Below are positions 1 to 11,310 of a DNA stretch of 64,000 nt, one piece after another. A program made the position numbers and the translations under genes. The stretch is from Lactuca virosa (taxonomy: Eukaryota > Streptophyta > Magnoliopsida > Asterales > Asteraceae). Every line of letters begins with the position of its first letter. Positions within the stretch are counted from its first letter, which is position 1. The stretch is taken from positions 174,888,102 to 174,952,101 of the forward strand of contig CAKMRJ010005634.1 of the NCBI GenBank assembly GCA_928212115.1, read 5' to 3'. Below the pieces are notes generated by a model. The model did no database searches. It worked only from the letters and a program-made list of their open reading frames with translations, and was not told the origin of the DNA.

Positions 1-609
1 TCAGTACCCTGCTTGAGGGTCAAGAACTCCTGTGCCAGCCATTCCCTCTCCACCGGGGGAACATACTCGTCTCTGAACATAGCGGTGAACCTCTCCCAGG
101 TCACCTCTGAAATCTCTGCAAGAGTTTAAGCTCGCCGTCACGAACTTCCACCAGTCCTTCGCTCCCAAGCGAAGCTGGTTCAGCGCGAACCGTACCCTCA
201 GATGCTCCAGACATGAACACATATAGAAGCATCCCTCAATATCAGAAATCCACCTCATCGCAGCGATCAGATCCTGCGTCCCGTCAAACTCTGGTGGCTT
301 CGTGTTGCTGAACTCTCGAAGCAACAACGAGTCACCTCCCTGAGGTCTGGCAGCAGCCACAGTTGCAGTAGCTGCAGCAGCCGCAGCCTCAGTCACCGCT
401 GCGTACCGCTCATCAAAAGTCTCAATCAATGTGGTCTTGATAGACCCAAACATCTCCGGAATCTCGGCTCGAATCGCCGCTGCCACCTCATCGTGGATCA
501 TCTGACGAAGCTCCTCGTCACTCACGCCGCTCGTCTCAGGTCTGTGGCGTGTACCAACCATGATGTCTCTGAAATACAACATAATAATATCAGAGACTCG
601 CTCGAGCAT
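1..609 (-). pseudogene. Ty3 gag, N-terminal part (element A), partial
   Basis: Encodes the start of a retrotransposon Gag (structural particle protein). It has the family N-terminus with MVGTRHRPETSG, an Ala-rich linker, then the retrotransposon-gag core (FSNTKPPEFDGTQD, GAKDWWKFV). The best start is probably the Met of MVGT, because the upstream residues vary between copies. Around position 130 the frame shifts relative to copies B and C: the conserved WERF...FRDEYVP segment is read out of frame, giving an unrelated C-terminus. The copy is therefore probably broken as well as cut by the window edge. Assignment to gag is firm. Confidence 0.85.
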
Positions 610-1161
610 ACTCGCGCTCGATAACTCAACCCTACTTGTTCCCTAGTACCCTAAGGATTCTTACTTGGACTGTGCACTGATCCCGGTGTCTTCAGTAGTA
701 CGGGCCCTATACTACCGTCCACACCGCATCAATGTTCACCCCAAGTCCTCCTCCTAGGATCCCAGATCACAAGTACTCTATATCTCACTGGCATAGGCTA
801 CCCTTCGGTAGACCTCATCAGCTCAGCTCCTCCTGCTACCTACTCGCTCTCAAGCATCACATAGCAGCAAATTCCTTCCTAGGCTAAGGCATCAGAAAAT
901 CAGGCCACTCTAGTCCTAATATGAATACCTAGCCAACTCTAGCATGCATATCATATCATAACATATCTCATAACACATAATGTAAGGGTATTTTGGGAAA
1001 TCACCGTTCAGGCGCTGGCTGATCGTACACACTGCTTCCTTCTGCCTTTCTCAAAATCTTTTACTCTCTTAAAAAAATTGTTTATCTTATGAAAAACTTT
1101 CTCAAATCCTCAGTTTGAGTTCAGATTCATCCGAAGATGCACTCGAATCCCTCAAACCAAG
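610..1161 (-). other. Ty3 leader (element A)
   Basis: Untranslated leader between primer site and gag. It is nearly the same as the leaders of B (35816-36393) and C (45814-46352), including the CCTAAGGATTCTTACTTGGA segment near 650. No coding capacity seen. Confidence 0.75.
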
Positions 1162-1173
1162 GCTCTGATACCA
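1162..1173 (-). promoter_or_regulatory. Primer binding site, element A (tRNA-iMet)
   Basis: Reads TGGTATCAGAGC on the minus strand, complementary to the 3' end of initiator methionine tRNA, three bases inside the LTR end. This fixes orientation and LTR boundary. Confidence 0.9.
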
Positions 1174-1176
1174 ACT

Positions 1177-2823
1177 TGTAACAACGCAAATTTTCGAAAC
1201 AAATTTTTATTTTTAAATCATCAAAAACAATATCAACAAACTGTATCCAATGTTATCATAACAAACTAAACCCAGAATCTCAAAACATAATCTCTATGAG
1301 TGTGTACGGATCATGCCGGCGCCTTCCCGTGATCCTCGCTAGTACCTGAAACACATAACACACAACTGTAAGCATAAATGCTTAGTGAGTTCCCCAAAAT
1401 ACCACATACAACACATACGCCTTTCCAGGCCATAACTCTGTAGGATCTTCCGATCCATGTGTCTCAGGGGACTTCCGTCCCGAATCCCGGTAGACCTTCC
1501 GGTCCTACCCGTATTGACCTTCCGGTCCATATCATCTTGACCTTCCGGTCCATACCCTCTTGACCTTCCGGTCCTTATCATACATAACATACATAACACA
1601 AACATATCACATAACAACATACAACTCATACATCTCATAGCATATAAGACCTTCCGGTCACACATAGGTACCCTTCCAGCTACAGTATAGTCAGAAGACT
1701 CACCTCAATGAAGTCGGATGAACTCTCGTGCTCAACGTCCCGACCTAGCCTCCTCCTATTATTCAAATAACATTCCCGATCAATATCTCTCATACCTTAT
1801 CCTACAGATTGGGTAGAAGGCCATTCCACCCTTCCCTGAACTCTCTTGAATCAGTCTTGACCAGAACCCTAAGGTCAACGAAAGTCAATGGTCAAACTTT
1901 GACCGACTCGTCGAGTGCACATGGGCGACTCGGCGAGTCCATACGGGTTCTCTGAATCCTTCTAGACTCTCTTGGCTCGTCGAGTCATCGTCCCACTCGA
2001 CGGGTTACACCTGTCACGAATCGCGGGGCAACCCCGACTCGACTCGTCGAGTCCCATTATGGACTCGGCGAGTTGCATCCATGGCAACACTGAAATGACC
2101 TTCTGAGGTCAGATCTACTTCTCTAACCGTAGATCTGGCCTTCCCAACCACTATAATCACGTAAAGGTCCGACCTTTACACTCATGCAATGTCCATAAAG
2201 CTCCTTTGGGTGAAATAACCTCTAGAATGGAAACCTAGGGTCATATCTCTAATGGAATAGCAAAAAGCAAGGTAGATAGGACTCTCTGGACCTCTTAAGG
2301 TCCAGATCTAAGAAGAACTCCACCTTGGGACCTCACATACTTCGAATCCAAGCCAAAGAAGGCATAAGAAAACCCTAGATTCAAGTAGATCACCAAATAC
2401 ACGAGATTGAGCATAGATTAGTACCTCTAGCAGCCTCTTCTGATCAAATGGGTGATAGATCTGAGCTCCTCAACTTCCTTGTTTGTCCTCCTTCCTTCTT
2501 TCTTGCAAAAATCACACTTAGAATGATGAATTAGCCCTCCTCTTGCACTACAAGCTTCTCTCTGCTCTCTAGGGTTTCTCAGGGTGCATTGGCCGCAAAT
2601 TGAGGCCATAAAGGCCTTTAAATAGGGCACAGGCCCGGGGATTTAGGGTTTCACTTAACAGCGCGGACTCGCTGAGTCCACTCATCGACTCGTCGAGTCC
2701 GGTCATTAATCCAGACAAAACTCGCGGTCCTACTCGGCGAGTCTGAACGTCTACTCGCCGAGTCCCTCCATAAAACTTAAGATAAATGAACTTTATAGCA
2801 TACCTGGAAATCCGGATGTTACA
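1177..2823 (-). repeat. 5' LTR of element A (1647 bp)
   Basis: Bounded by TGTAAC...GTTACA. Contains a run of units built on GACCTTCCGGTC (about 1450-1650), several ACTCGNCGAGT palindromes (for example 1905-1916) and a likely TATA box TATTTAAA on the minus strand at 2617-2624. It carries about 650 bp (roughly 1770-2440) that is missing from the LTRs of element B but present in C, so it is the long LTR form. Confidence 0.88.
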
Positions 2824-3124
2824 TAGTACCTGCAGTTTTATTTAATTCCTTTAATCCTAAAATTAATTCCAAATTAATTTCTGATTAAATATTAATTAAA
2901 CAATATGATTTCTAATTAACATATTATATACATAATAAATTAATAAATCATTATCTTGATTTCAAATTAATTTTTAACCAAGTAATAAATTAATAAATCA
3001 TCTCTCCTCTCTCAACAGTTATCCTATTCAATTGCCAGGTTTTAAGGCAACCCAAAAGGACATTGCTACTATCAATTCAAGTACATACCAATTATAGTTA
3101 TGGGCTTAGACACCTAATCCAACA
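2824..3124 (-). repeat. 3' LTR fragment of element G
   Basis: Matches the first ~300 bp (minus-strand sense) of the LTR at 24672-25551 and ends ...CTAATCCAACA at 3124, followed by a polypurine tract (AAGTGGGAGAC on the minus strand, 3125-3135). It is cut at 2823/2824 by element A. Confidence 0.8.
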
Positions 3125-4410
3125 GTCTCCCACTTGGATAACTCTAATAACTATAGTTCAAGTATAACTTCAAAATTGATTAGCAAATTTTAGCTACCAA
3201 AAGCCGCATCGAACTCTGACCTAGTCAGTGACGTGTCCTTAGATAAGGATCAAATATTCCCGTTCTACAAGAATATCATGAAAACATAGACAATGGATTA
3301 TAATCAATCTCTGTCCAATAGTTTTTTTTCCCAATTTCCGATTTACGACGACTGACAACAGACTACAATTGAACACATCAACTTAGTCTAGGCTTGGCCC
3401 AAGCGCTTAGGGTGTCATCAATATCATAGAGGGGCCCACATATATTGTTTTTCCTACATTGGGTAAAAGGAACGGATAAACTTCGACTCAAAATCTTGCT
3501 TACTTACTCATAAATCACACACAACAATATGTTTAAACATAACACCAAGTTACTGGTGCGTTTTACATATTATCAATGTCAACCGACTTGCAAACTAAAA
3601 CTCACATGTCTCCATTTCAAGAATATAAGATATTATCGTCTCACAATCACTCATGATAAAATCCATGAAGTGATTCACGTGAGCGTGGGTTTATTCCAAT
3701 ACTCAAATCTTATTTCAGGAGCACTCATGGAACACTAAACAGACTTTGCTATGTCTAAACACTTTAGACATCTATAGTCGGATTCATGACAGTCTTACCT
3801 CATTACCTACTTCCAAAGTATGACTGACTGTGGATGTTTGAATAACCTAGTTCCCTCTTAATGCCCTAGGCATTTGGAAAATCAGAACGGTCGAATATTA
3901 CAGCACATGTAATCGATCCTATACCGGAAGCGTATGGGATACGGACATAGGGTCTTACATAAGACATGATCTTACCGTCCTAAAAGGGACGAAAGGATAG
4001 AAAAGGTTGCTATAATATTGTTATATATAGAATTTCCTTATTTTGAACCTTTTCAACATAACATTCATATATGTCCTTTGACTAAAATTGATAAAAAAAT
4101 TCTCGATCTAAGCTTTTAGATTTGAAATTAAGTATAAGTTCCTCTCCCATAATTATAACAAAACAACTTTTCAAACTCTGCAACTTTGCGAATTGAAACT
4201 TTTGTTTTCTATAATTAACATTGCAACTGCACAATAATAATCATGCTCCCACTAACATGATAATTATTTCCTTACCAAGCATAACACTTTGCTCCCACTA
4301 TCTTTGACATGTATTCAGAAATTAGCTTGACTTTAGAAATCAATACTTATTGACTTTCATTACCAAAGTTTATATTTCTGATACAAGATGCTTTGATAAG
4401 ACTTTATCTA
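3125..4410 (-). other. Internal non-coding region of element G (3' end)
   Basis: Resembles, on the opposite strand, the 3' untranslated region of elements F and E (the segment with ATCCACAGTCAGTC and the GTGATCGTGAGACGGTAATA run). No significant coding sequence. Bases 4406-4410 (ATCTA) are the left target duplication of element F. Confidence 0.65.
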
Positions 4411-5191
4411 TGTTGGATATAGTGTATAAGTCCATAACTTTATTTGGTATGTACTTGACCCGACCCGTCATGGTCCATTTGGGTTGCATGGCATTGCAAT
4501 ACTTGGATAGACTAAATGAGAGAATAAGGCACTTATCATTATTAATATATTATAAGTTCTAATATATTAATAATAGTATTATTTAATTAGTATTGATCAA
4601 GTATTAATCTAGTATTAATTTGGTGATCAAAGTGAGACTAATTAAATATATAGGGTTGATTATGACAATCATCAATTCTTTTATGGTGGATTAATGATCC
4701 ATGGTTTATGGGTTTGGATGTAACCATATGGAGCTCCATGGATAGTCCATGGGAGTTACAAACCCATGGGTCATGGGAAATCAAGAGTCATGACAATTAA
4801 GGGCATTCATGTGTAAACCTAATTGTGACAACACTATAAAGGAACCCTATGGCTAGCAAAATGAGTACCTAGTGGACTAGTGTTACTAGAGAGGGCATAA
4901 CCGATTTTGAGTGCTAGAAGTATTCTCTCAAGTTATTCCAAGTCTTGTGGTGTTGTGTGAAGCATTTGAGGCACAACATTTGGGGTGCTAGGCTCACAAA
5001 GTCTTGAAGGAATCCAAGCAACAACAAGGTATGTATTTCTACTAGTTTTTATGTTTTATGTAATCCCCATGCCATGCTAGTTAGGAATAACCTTGAAAAA
5101 GAAATTTGCATGTATATAGAGAAAACATAGATTCAAGGTTATTAGGGTTGCATGTACACTTAGGAAGTGTTAGAATGCTCAAAAACCATCA
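4411..5191 (+). repeat. 5' LTR of element F (781 bp)
   Basis: Starts TGTTGGATATAG and ends ACCATCA immediately before the primer site. A likely TATA box (CTATAAAGG) lies near 4836. Confidence 0.88.
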
Positions 5192-5192
5192 G

Positions 5193-5204
5193 TGGTATCA
5201 GAGC
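5193..5204 (+). promoter_or_regulatory. Primer binding site, element F (tRNA-iMet)
   Basis: TGGTATCAGAGC one base after the LTR, complementary to initiator methionine tRNA. Confidence 0.9.
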
Positions 5205-6698
5205 CTAGGATTGTTTTCTGTATACTTGATGCAAAACTGCTTAAAAATCGAAAATTCTGCATTCTGACGACTGGACTCGCCGAGTCCATGGGGAGGACTC
5301 GCCGAGTCCATGAACAAATTCATCCTACTCGCCGAGTAGAATAATGCACTCGGCGAGTAGGAGCGTGCTGGCAGTTTTTTTCGAGTTTTGTTGCTGGAAA
5401 TGGATTAAGATCATTATCCCAATCTGTTTTGGACTTGTAAAATCTGTTTTTCAAAATGATAATGATTATGTTAACCCATTTTACATGACTTTTATCAATT
5501 TTCAAGTATTGTATATGTTTATATGATTTCTTGAAATTGCTTGACATGAATTTGTGTTCTTATGAGTTTTTAGAAGATCATAGGAATTATGTGTAACCAC
5601 CATGTGTGTTTAATTCATGATCTTAATGGCTATGATGGGGTCCATAACTTGTCCTCAAGTTATGGATAACCAAAAGTCACTCTTTTAATATGATTAAAGA
5701 ACTAAAGAGGTTTCATAAAATGAAGAGTCTTCATTTTTATGAACCATTAAAACTCATAAGTTACAAATTGAAGAGACTTGGATAGTTTCAAATCTTGCCC
5801 TCAAGTTTTGGAATTTGAAAAGTCTTACACTTTAATACTTTAATTCCAAATAAAACCTTAGATTTTTAAAAAGTTTAAAATCAACACTTATACTATTATT
5901 ATAATTTTATTATATAGATATGTATAAGAATATGTCATTCTTACCGTTAGTAGGCCTCATTCACGAAGCCGGTCTATAAGGGGGTATAAGGTTGTTGCCT
6001 ATAAAATGGTGACTTAATGGGTGTCCACTCTCACCCACCGCTTCCTTGATCGGTGGAGGGTCGTTAGCCGAACGGGTAGGATACGACTTTAAATACTCGT
6101 TAAAAGTATAATGAATTATAAAGTAACTATACATTTAAATTCCCAATCTTAGTTACTTTAGGAAAATGTGAAATTGGTGCTAGCCCATAAAATTACACTT
6201 TGTACCTTACCAAGTCGTTAGTGGAGCGTGTGTGGTTAACCGGCACACTAACATGGACTAGTAAGAGTGGCAAAGGGTAACTTGACCTTATTATAGATCG
6301 GTGGAGCGTGTGTGGTTAACCGGCACATCGATTAGGTAATATTGTTGAGGGTACCAAGTCAATTTGTATGGTTATTCACACCTTGTTTGTGATCCTCGGC
6401 ATCCCAGTCACAAACTTGAGAGGGCACAATCGAGATTCAAACATGCCATTGAAAAGTTCAATGTATCTCAAAAGATCTAGGAGTTTTCAAAACCAATAAA
6501 ACCTAATAATAAAATATTTCGTTCTTATGGTGGAAATTGGTAAATCGTCATTTACCTACCTTCAAATATTTTATAGTATGGATTACGGCATCCCTCTTCC
6601 AACTATAAATAGTTTGTTGGATCCTAGCCTTAATATTTCATTTGGGTGAATTATTAAGGATTCCTAATCTAATGAAACTTGTCTTTCTTTCCTTTCAG
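5205..6698 (+). other. Long leader of element F with palindromes and duplicated GGTTAACC motif
   Basis: About 1.5 kb without coding capacity. It holds four CTCG(C/G)CGAG palindromes at 5273-5360. A 27-base motif centred on GGTTAACC occurs twice (6221-6247 and 6301-6327), and GATTACGGCATCCCTCTTC is at 6581-6599. The last two motifs recur in elements E and G. The leader ends in a pyrimidine-rich TTTCAG directly before the gag ATG at 6699. Confidence 0.75.
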
Positions 6699-8584
6699 AT
6701 GTCTTCCAACAATGCTTCTGGCTCAAACCCAACAGGCTCCTTTCCCTTATGAACTTGTGTGGTAAGGTCATCTTTGATGGATCCAATTTCAATGAGTGGA
6801 TCAGAAACATCAGAATGATTACCCGCTATGAGGACAAAGAATATGTCCTCGATAGGAGCTTAAGGTTGTGAATGAAGCCACTGCACTCTCCTGAAGAGTT
6901 TGCGGAGTTTGTTGCACATGAAAAGGATGCTACTAAAGTAGCATGCATCATGATGGCCACCATGACTCCTGAACTTCAAAAATCCTATGAAGATTTCTAC
7001 CCCTATGAGATGCACCTGGATCTGATGGAAAGGTACCATCAGAGCGCGCGTCAGGAGAGGTATGAAATCATCTCCTCCATGATAACCGCAAGGATGAAGG
7101 ATGGTGAACCCATCACCGGTCACTTGCAGAAGATGCAAAGGTTCGTTGACCGGTTGCTGAAGCTAAATGTTGACTTTCCTGAGGAAATGGCGATTGACAT
7201 CATTCTCCATTCCTTACCTCCAAGTTATGATCAGTTTCGTATGACTTATCATATGAACAAGGAGGAAGTCACACTTAGCAAACTTCAAGGACTCTTAAGG
7301 ACAGCTGAAAATGGCCTTAAGGGTAAAGCGGTTGCTACTTCTACTCCTTCAACAGCCCCTGTTCTGGCTATTGGGCAGGGAAAGGGTAAGAAGAGGAAAA
7401 GCCCTTCGAAGGGTACCAAGGGTAAGACTCTTGATGGTTCCTCTTCAAGTGGGACAAAGAAAGGTCCCATTACTCCTTCTTCAAACCCAAAGGAAGCACA
7501 GTGCTTCTATTGCCAGGATAAGGGACACTTCAAGCGAAGCTGCCCCAAATATCTGCAAGATGTAAAGGATGGGAAGGTTAAACCCACCCATGCAGGTATT
7601 TACACAATAATGTGTCTAATAACTCATCTAATGCTAATTCTTGGGTGCTTGATACAGGTTGGGTATTCACATTGTACTGATTTGCAGGCACTAAGAAGAA
7701 GTGAGCAAGTGGAGCACGGGAAGATAAACTTAGTCATGGGCAACAGGAAAGCATCACCTGTTACCAAGATAGGAGTTTATTCTTTATTGCTTAATAATGG
7801 GTTAATGTTAGATTTGAATAAGTGTTGTTACTCGCCCGAAATGGCGAGAAATATTATTTCCTTTCATGGCTTGTACAAACAAGGTTTTACATTTTCATTT
7901 GATAATAAAAATGGTGCTATTAATGTTTATTACAATGATGTATTTTACTTTAAAGCATTACCTTGTGATGGTGTATATGAAGCCGTGAATGTTGTAGACA
8001 ATCTAGGAAATAATGTGTTGTATATTGATTCTTCAGATAGCTTGGATAAAGCATCCTTGTGGCATTGTCGTCTTGGACATGTTAACAAGAAGCGCATAGG
8101 CCAACTCCAAAAGGCTGGAGTCTTGGAATCATTTGACCTCAAGTCAGATGATAGTTGCGAGTCTTGTTTACTTGGAAAAATGACAAAGTCACCCTTCACA
8201 GGTACTTGTGATAGGGGTGAAGGTTTGTTGGACCTTGTACACACGGATGTGTGTGGGCCCTTCAGAGTTGCTACAAGGGATGCTAATCGCTATTATGTGA
8301 CTTTTACTGATGATTACAGTAGATATGGATATATTTACTTAATCAAGCATAAGTCAGAAACCTTTGAAAAGTTCAAAGAGTTTAAGCAGGAAGTGGAGAA
8401 TCAATTGGGCAGGAACATCAAGATGCTCCGATCCGATCGGGGAGGAGAGTATCTTAGCATTGAGTTCCTTGACTATCTTAAGGAATGTGGGATTGTCTCA
8501 CAATTGACACCTCCCAGAACACCACAGTTGAATGGTGTAGCTGAGAGGCGCAATCGAACCTTGTGGATATGGTTCGTTCCATGA
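6699..8584 (+). pseudogene. Copia gag-protease-integrase (element F), frameshifted
   Basis: Polyprotein 5' part. The ATG at 6699 opens a short reading frame that ends at 6752; the gag sequence continues in another frame (VIFDGSNFNEWIRN near 6770) and again from 6872. Gag core (UBN2-type) is followed by a CCHC zinc knuckle (CFYCQDKGHFKRSC, about 7501-7542). The protease catalytic triplet D-T-G (7651-7659, in SWVLDTG) is read in a different frame from the gag before it and the sequence after it. Next come the GAG-pre-integrase segment (LWHCRLGH, CESCLLGK) and the integrase core with its two Asp and one Glu regions (HTDVCGPF, TDDYSRY, LRSDRGGEY, NGVAERRN). A frameshift near 8560 ends this frame. 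Gene order before RT is diagnostic of Ty1/copia. Confidence 0.88.
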
Positions 8585-9579
8585 TGAGTCGAGCTTCGTT
8601 ACCAATCTCTTTCTGGGGGTATGCCTTAGAGACTGCCGCCCATATCCTTAATCTAGTCCCTACTAAAAAGGTTGCCAAAACACCTCACGAGATGTGGACT
8701 GGGAAAGTTCCCAATTTGGACCACATCAAGATTTGGGGTTGTGAAGCTTTCGTGAGGCGTGAGACTCATGATAAGCTTGAACCTCGAAGTGAGAGGTGTA
8801 TTTTCATCGGCTACCCACAGAGATCCTTTGGTTACCTCTTCTACAGACCCAGTGATAATGTGGTTTTTGTAGCAAGAAGAGGAGTCTTTCGTGAGAGAGA
8901 ATTCATAAGCCAAGGGGACAGTGGGAGGCAAATTGACCTTGAAGAGCTTCAAGAGTCAAGTGGTGAAGGAACCTCAAATGCTATCGACCAACCTGAGGAG
9001 GAAACTCCTGTTGATCCGATAGATGAGTCTGTACCTCCAAGACGTTCCACTAGGGTGAGGAACACACCTGATTTTTATTATGGTTATCACATCACCACTG
9101 AAGGTGATACATTTATTAGTGATAGTACACTAATAGATTTGGATGAACCTAATAATTACAGGGAAGCCATGGCAGGCCCTGAGTCTGCTAAATGGAAGGA
9201 GGCTATGGACAGCGAGATTCAGTCCATGTATGACAATCAAGTTTGGAACTTGGTTGACAATGTACCAGGTCGTAAGACAGTTGGGTGCAAATGGATCTTC
9301 AAGAAGAAGACCGACATGGATGGGAAGGTACACACTTACAAAGCGCGACTGGTTGCGAAGGGCTTTACTCAAACTCCGGGAGTTGACTATGATGAGACCT
9401 TCTCACCAGTAGCTAAGATTAAGTCTATTAGAGTATTGTTAGCCATAGCTGCATTTCATGATTATGAAATATGGCAAATGGATGTCAAAACCGCTTTCCT
9501 TAATGGAAAGTTGGCTGAGGATGTTTACATGGCTCAACCAGAGGGTTTTGTCGATACAAGATACCCTAATAGTGTGTAA
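8563..9579 (+). pseudogene. Copia integrase C-terminus and start of reverse transcriptase (element F)
   Basis: Continues the polyprotein in the next frame. The integrase C-terminal region (AHILNLVPTKK, IKIWGCEAFVR, CIFIGYP) and a variable linker lead into the RVT_2 reverse transcriptase (WIFKKKTDMDGK, YKARLVAKGF, MDVKTAFLNG). Reverse transcriptase copies the element RNA into DNA in the cytoplasmic particle. A small indel near 9575 stops the frame; RT continues in another frame at once. Confidence 0.88.
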
Positions 9580-9985
9580 GCTTGATAAATCCATTTATGG
9601 ATTGAAACAAGCATCTCGCAGATGGAATCTTTGCTTTGATGAGAAAGTCAAAGAGTTTGGCTTTTCTAGGAGTGAGGATGAGTCTTGTGTGTATGTCAGG
9701 GCTAGTGGGAGCATAGTTAGCTTCTTGGTGTTGTATGTGGATGACATACTTCTCATAGGAAACGACGTCCCAACCTTGCAGGAGGTTAAGTCCTGGCTTG
9801 GGAAGTGTTTCGCTATGAAGGACCTTGGGGAAGCTGCCTATATCCTAGGGATAAGGATATTGAGAGATAGGAGTAAGAGACTAATTGGACTTAGTCAAAG
9901 TACTTACTTGGATAAGGTGCTGAAGAGGTTCAGTATGCAAGATTCCAAGAAAGGAGAATTACCATCCAGAGTAATGCCAAGCTGA
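9575..9985 (+). pseudogene. Copia reverse transcriptase, catalytic half (element F)
   Basis: Second half of RVT_2: LDKSIYGLKQASRRWN, then the catalytic YVDDILLIGND and the MKDLGEAAYILGI motif. It is separated from the first half only by an indel at ~9575, and another shift near 9985 separates it from RNase H. The YVDD active site is intact. Confidence 0.88.
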
Positions 9986-10722
9986 GTAAGACTCAGAGTC
10001 CGAGTACAGAGGCTGAGATAGCTGAAATGAGTCATATACCATATGCTTCCGCTGTGGGCTCGATCATGTATGCTATGACTTGTACTCGCCCTGATGTGGC
10101 CTTTGCTTTGAGCATGGTCAGTAGATATCAAGGGAACCCTGGCAAGGCACACTGGACAGCGGTAAAGAACATTCTCAAGTATCTGCGGAGGACTAAGGAT
10201 TGGGTCCTTACCCTCGGAGGCAGTGATGACTTGAGAGTGGAAGGATATAGCGATGCTAGCTTCAGACTGATAGGGATAATTTCCGCTCTCAGTCAGGCTG
10301 GGTCTTTATCCTAAATGGGGGGCAATTACTTGGAAAAGTTCCAAGCAGGAGACAGTAGCTGATTCTACTTGTGAATCAGAGTACATAGCAGCAAGTGAAG
10401 CAGCTAAGGAGGCGATATGGCTAAAGAACTTCATCGGAGACCTTGGAGTTGTACCAGCTATAAAGGAGCCAATGGAAATTTTTCTGTGACAATGAAAGTG
10501 CGGTTGCTTTGGCTAAGGAACCAGAGATCACGGGAGATCTAGGCACATTGACAGAAAATACCATTTCATCAGACATCGAATAGAAGAAGGACTCCTCGTG
10601 GCTAAGAGGGTATCATCAGATGAGAACCCGCAGATCCCCTCACGAAGGGACTGAGCAGGGTTAAGCATTTACAGCATGCGAGGCGCATTGGGCTGAAGGA
10701 TGATATTAGTTTCAATAATTAG
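9986..10722 (+). pseudogene. Copia RT thumb and RNase H (element F)
   Basis: Conserved RT end (ASAVGSIMYAMTCTRPDVAFAL) followed by RNase H, which degrades RNA in RNA/DNA hybrids. Recognisable residues: Asp in GYSDASF, Glu in CESEYIAASEA, Asp in CDNESAVAL, and the terminal RHIDRKYHFIRH and NPADPLTKGL blocks. Small indels after ~10310 and ~10490 interrupt the frame. The polyprotein ends at the TAG at 10720-10722. Confidence 0.85.
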
Positions 10723-11297
10723 ATTCCTGAAACTTGTAAAATGTAATTGACATTTGATGATAAATAAAAGTTTTGTTATTATTTATGAGTAAGGTGTTAC
10801 TATCTTGTGTTGATTGTTTACTATGTGTTTCAATTTTGCATGTTTTTACTTCCAGAATAATTATGTTATTATTCAAACCATCCACAGTCAGTCAAACTTT
10901 GAAGTAAGTATTGATTTAAGACTGTCATGAATTTGGCTTGTATGATTTGTCTAAAGTGCTTTGGACAATGCAATGGTTGCTACAACATTCATGAGTACTC
11001 ATAAGGGCTGAGTATTGGATCCAACCCACGCTCACTTGCATCACTTCATGGAATTTATCGAGTGATCGTGAGACGGTAATATCATATAAATCTTCAAACC
11101 TAGAGATATGATTGTTGACTAGAGTTGGTTATTCATTGATTGTACGAAAACGCATTGGTACTCGATGTTATAAACTGCCTTTGTGAATATTCAACAAGTA
11201 GTTAGTACACAAGCATATCATCGAAGTTATCCCTGTTCCTTCTAGAAAATAGAAGCGATATCTGGGCCCCCTCGATGATTTGGTTTTGACCTATTAC
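10723..11297 (+). other. 3' untranslated region of element F (first copy)
   Basis: Non-coding. Shares segments with the end of element E (54140-54700), for example CATCCACAGTC and the GTTATTCATTGATTG run. Ends abruptly at the N gap. Confidence 0.7.
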
Positions 11298-11310
11298 NNN
11301 NNNNNNNNNN
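11298..11310. other. Assembly gap (13 N)
   Basis: Thirteen consecutive N. The sequence to its right restarts inside the integrase region already present at 8218, so the gap probably joins overlapping contig ends. Confidence 0.97.

Larger units (their letters stand above)
1..2823 (-). mobile_element. Element A: Ty3 chromovirus, 5' part (continues left of window)
   Basis: Read on the minus strand this is a 5' LTR (2823 to 1177), primer site, leader and start of gag, cut off by the window edge. LTR, leader and gag closely match elements B and C in this window, so it belongs to the same Ty3 (Del/Tekay-like) family. It abuts a copia LTR fragment at 2824, so it inserted into the 3' LTR of element G. 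The bases at 2824-2828 (TAGTA) should be one copy of its target-site duplication; the partner is outside the window. Confidence 0.88.

Noticed and set aside
5320..5547. Small open frames in the leader of F on both strands
   Set aside because: They overlap the palindrome cluster and have no counterpart in E or G.
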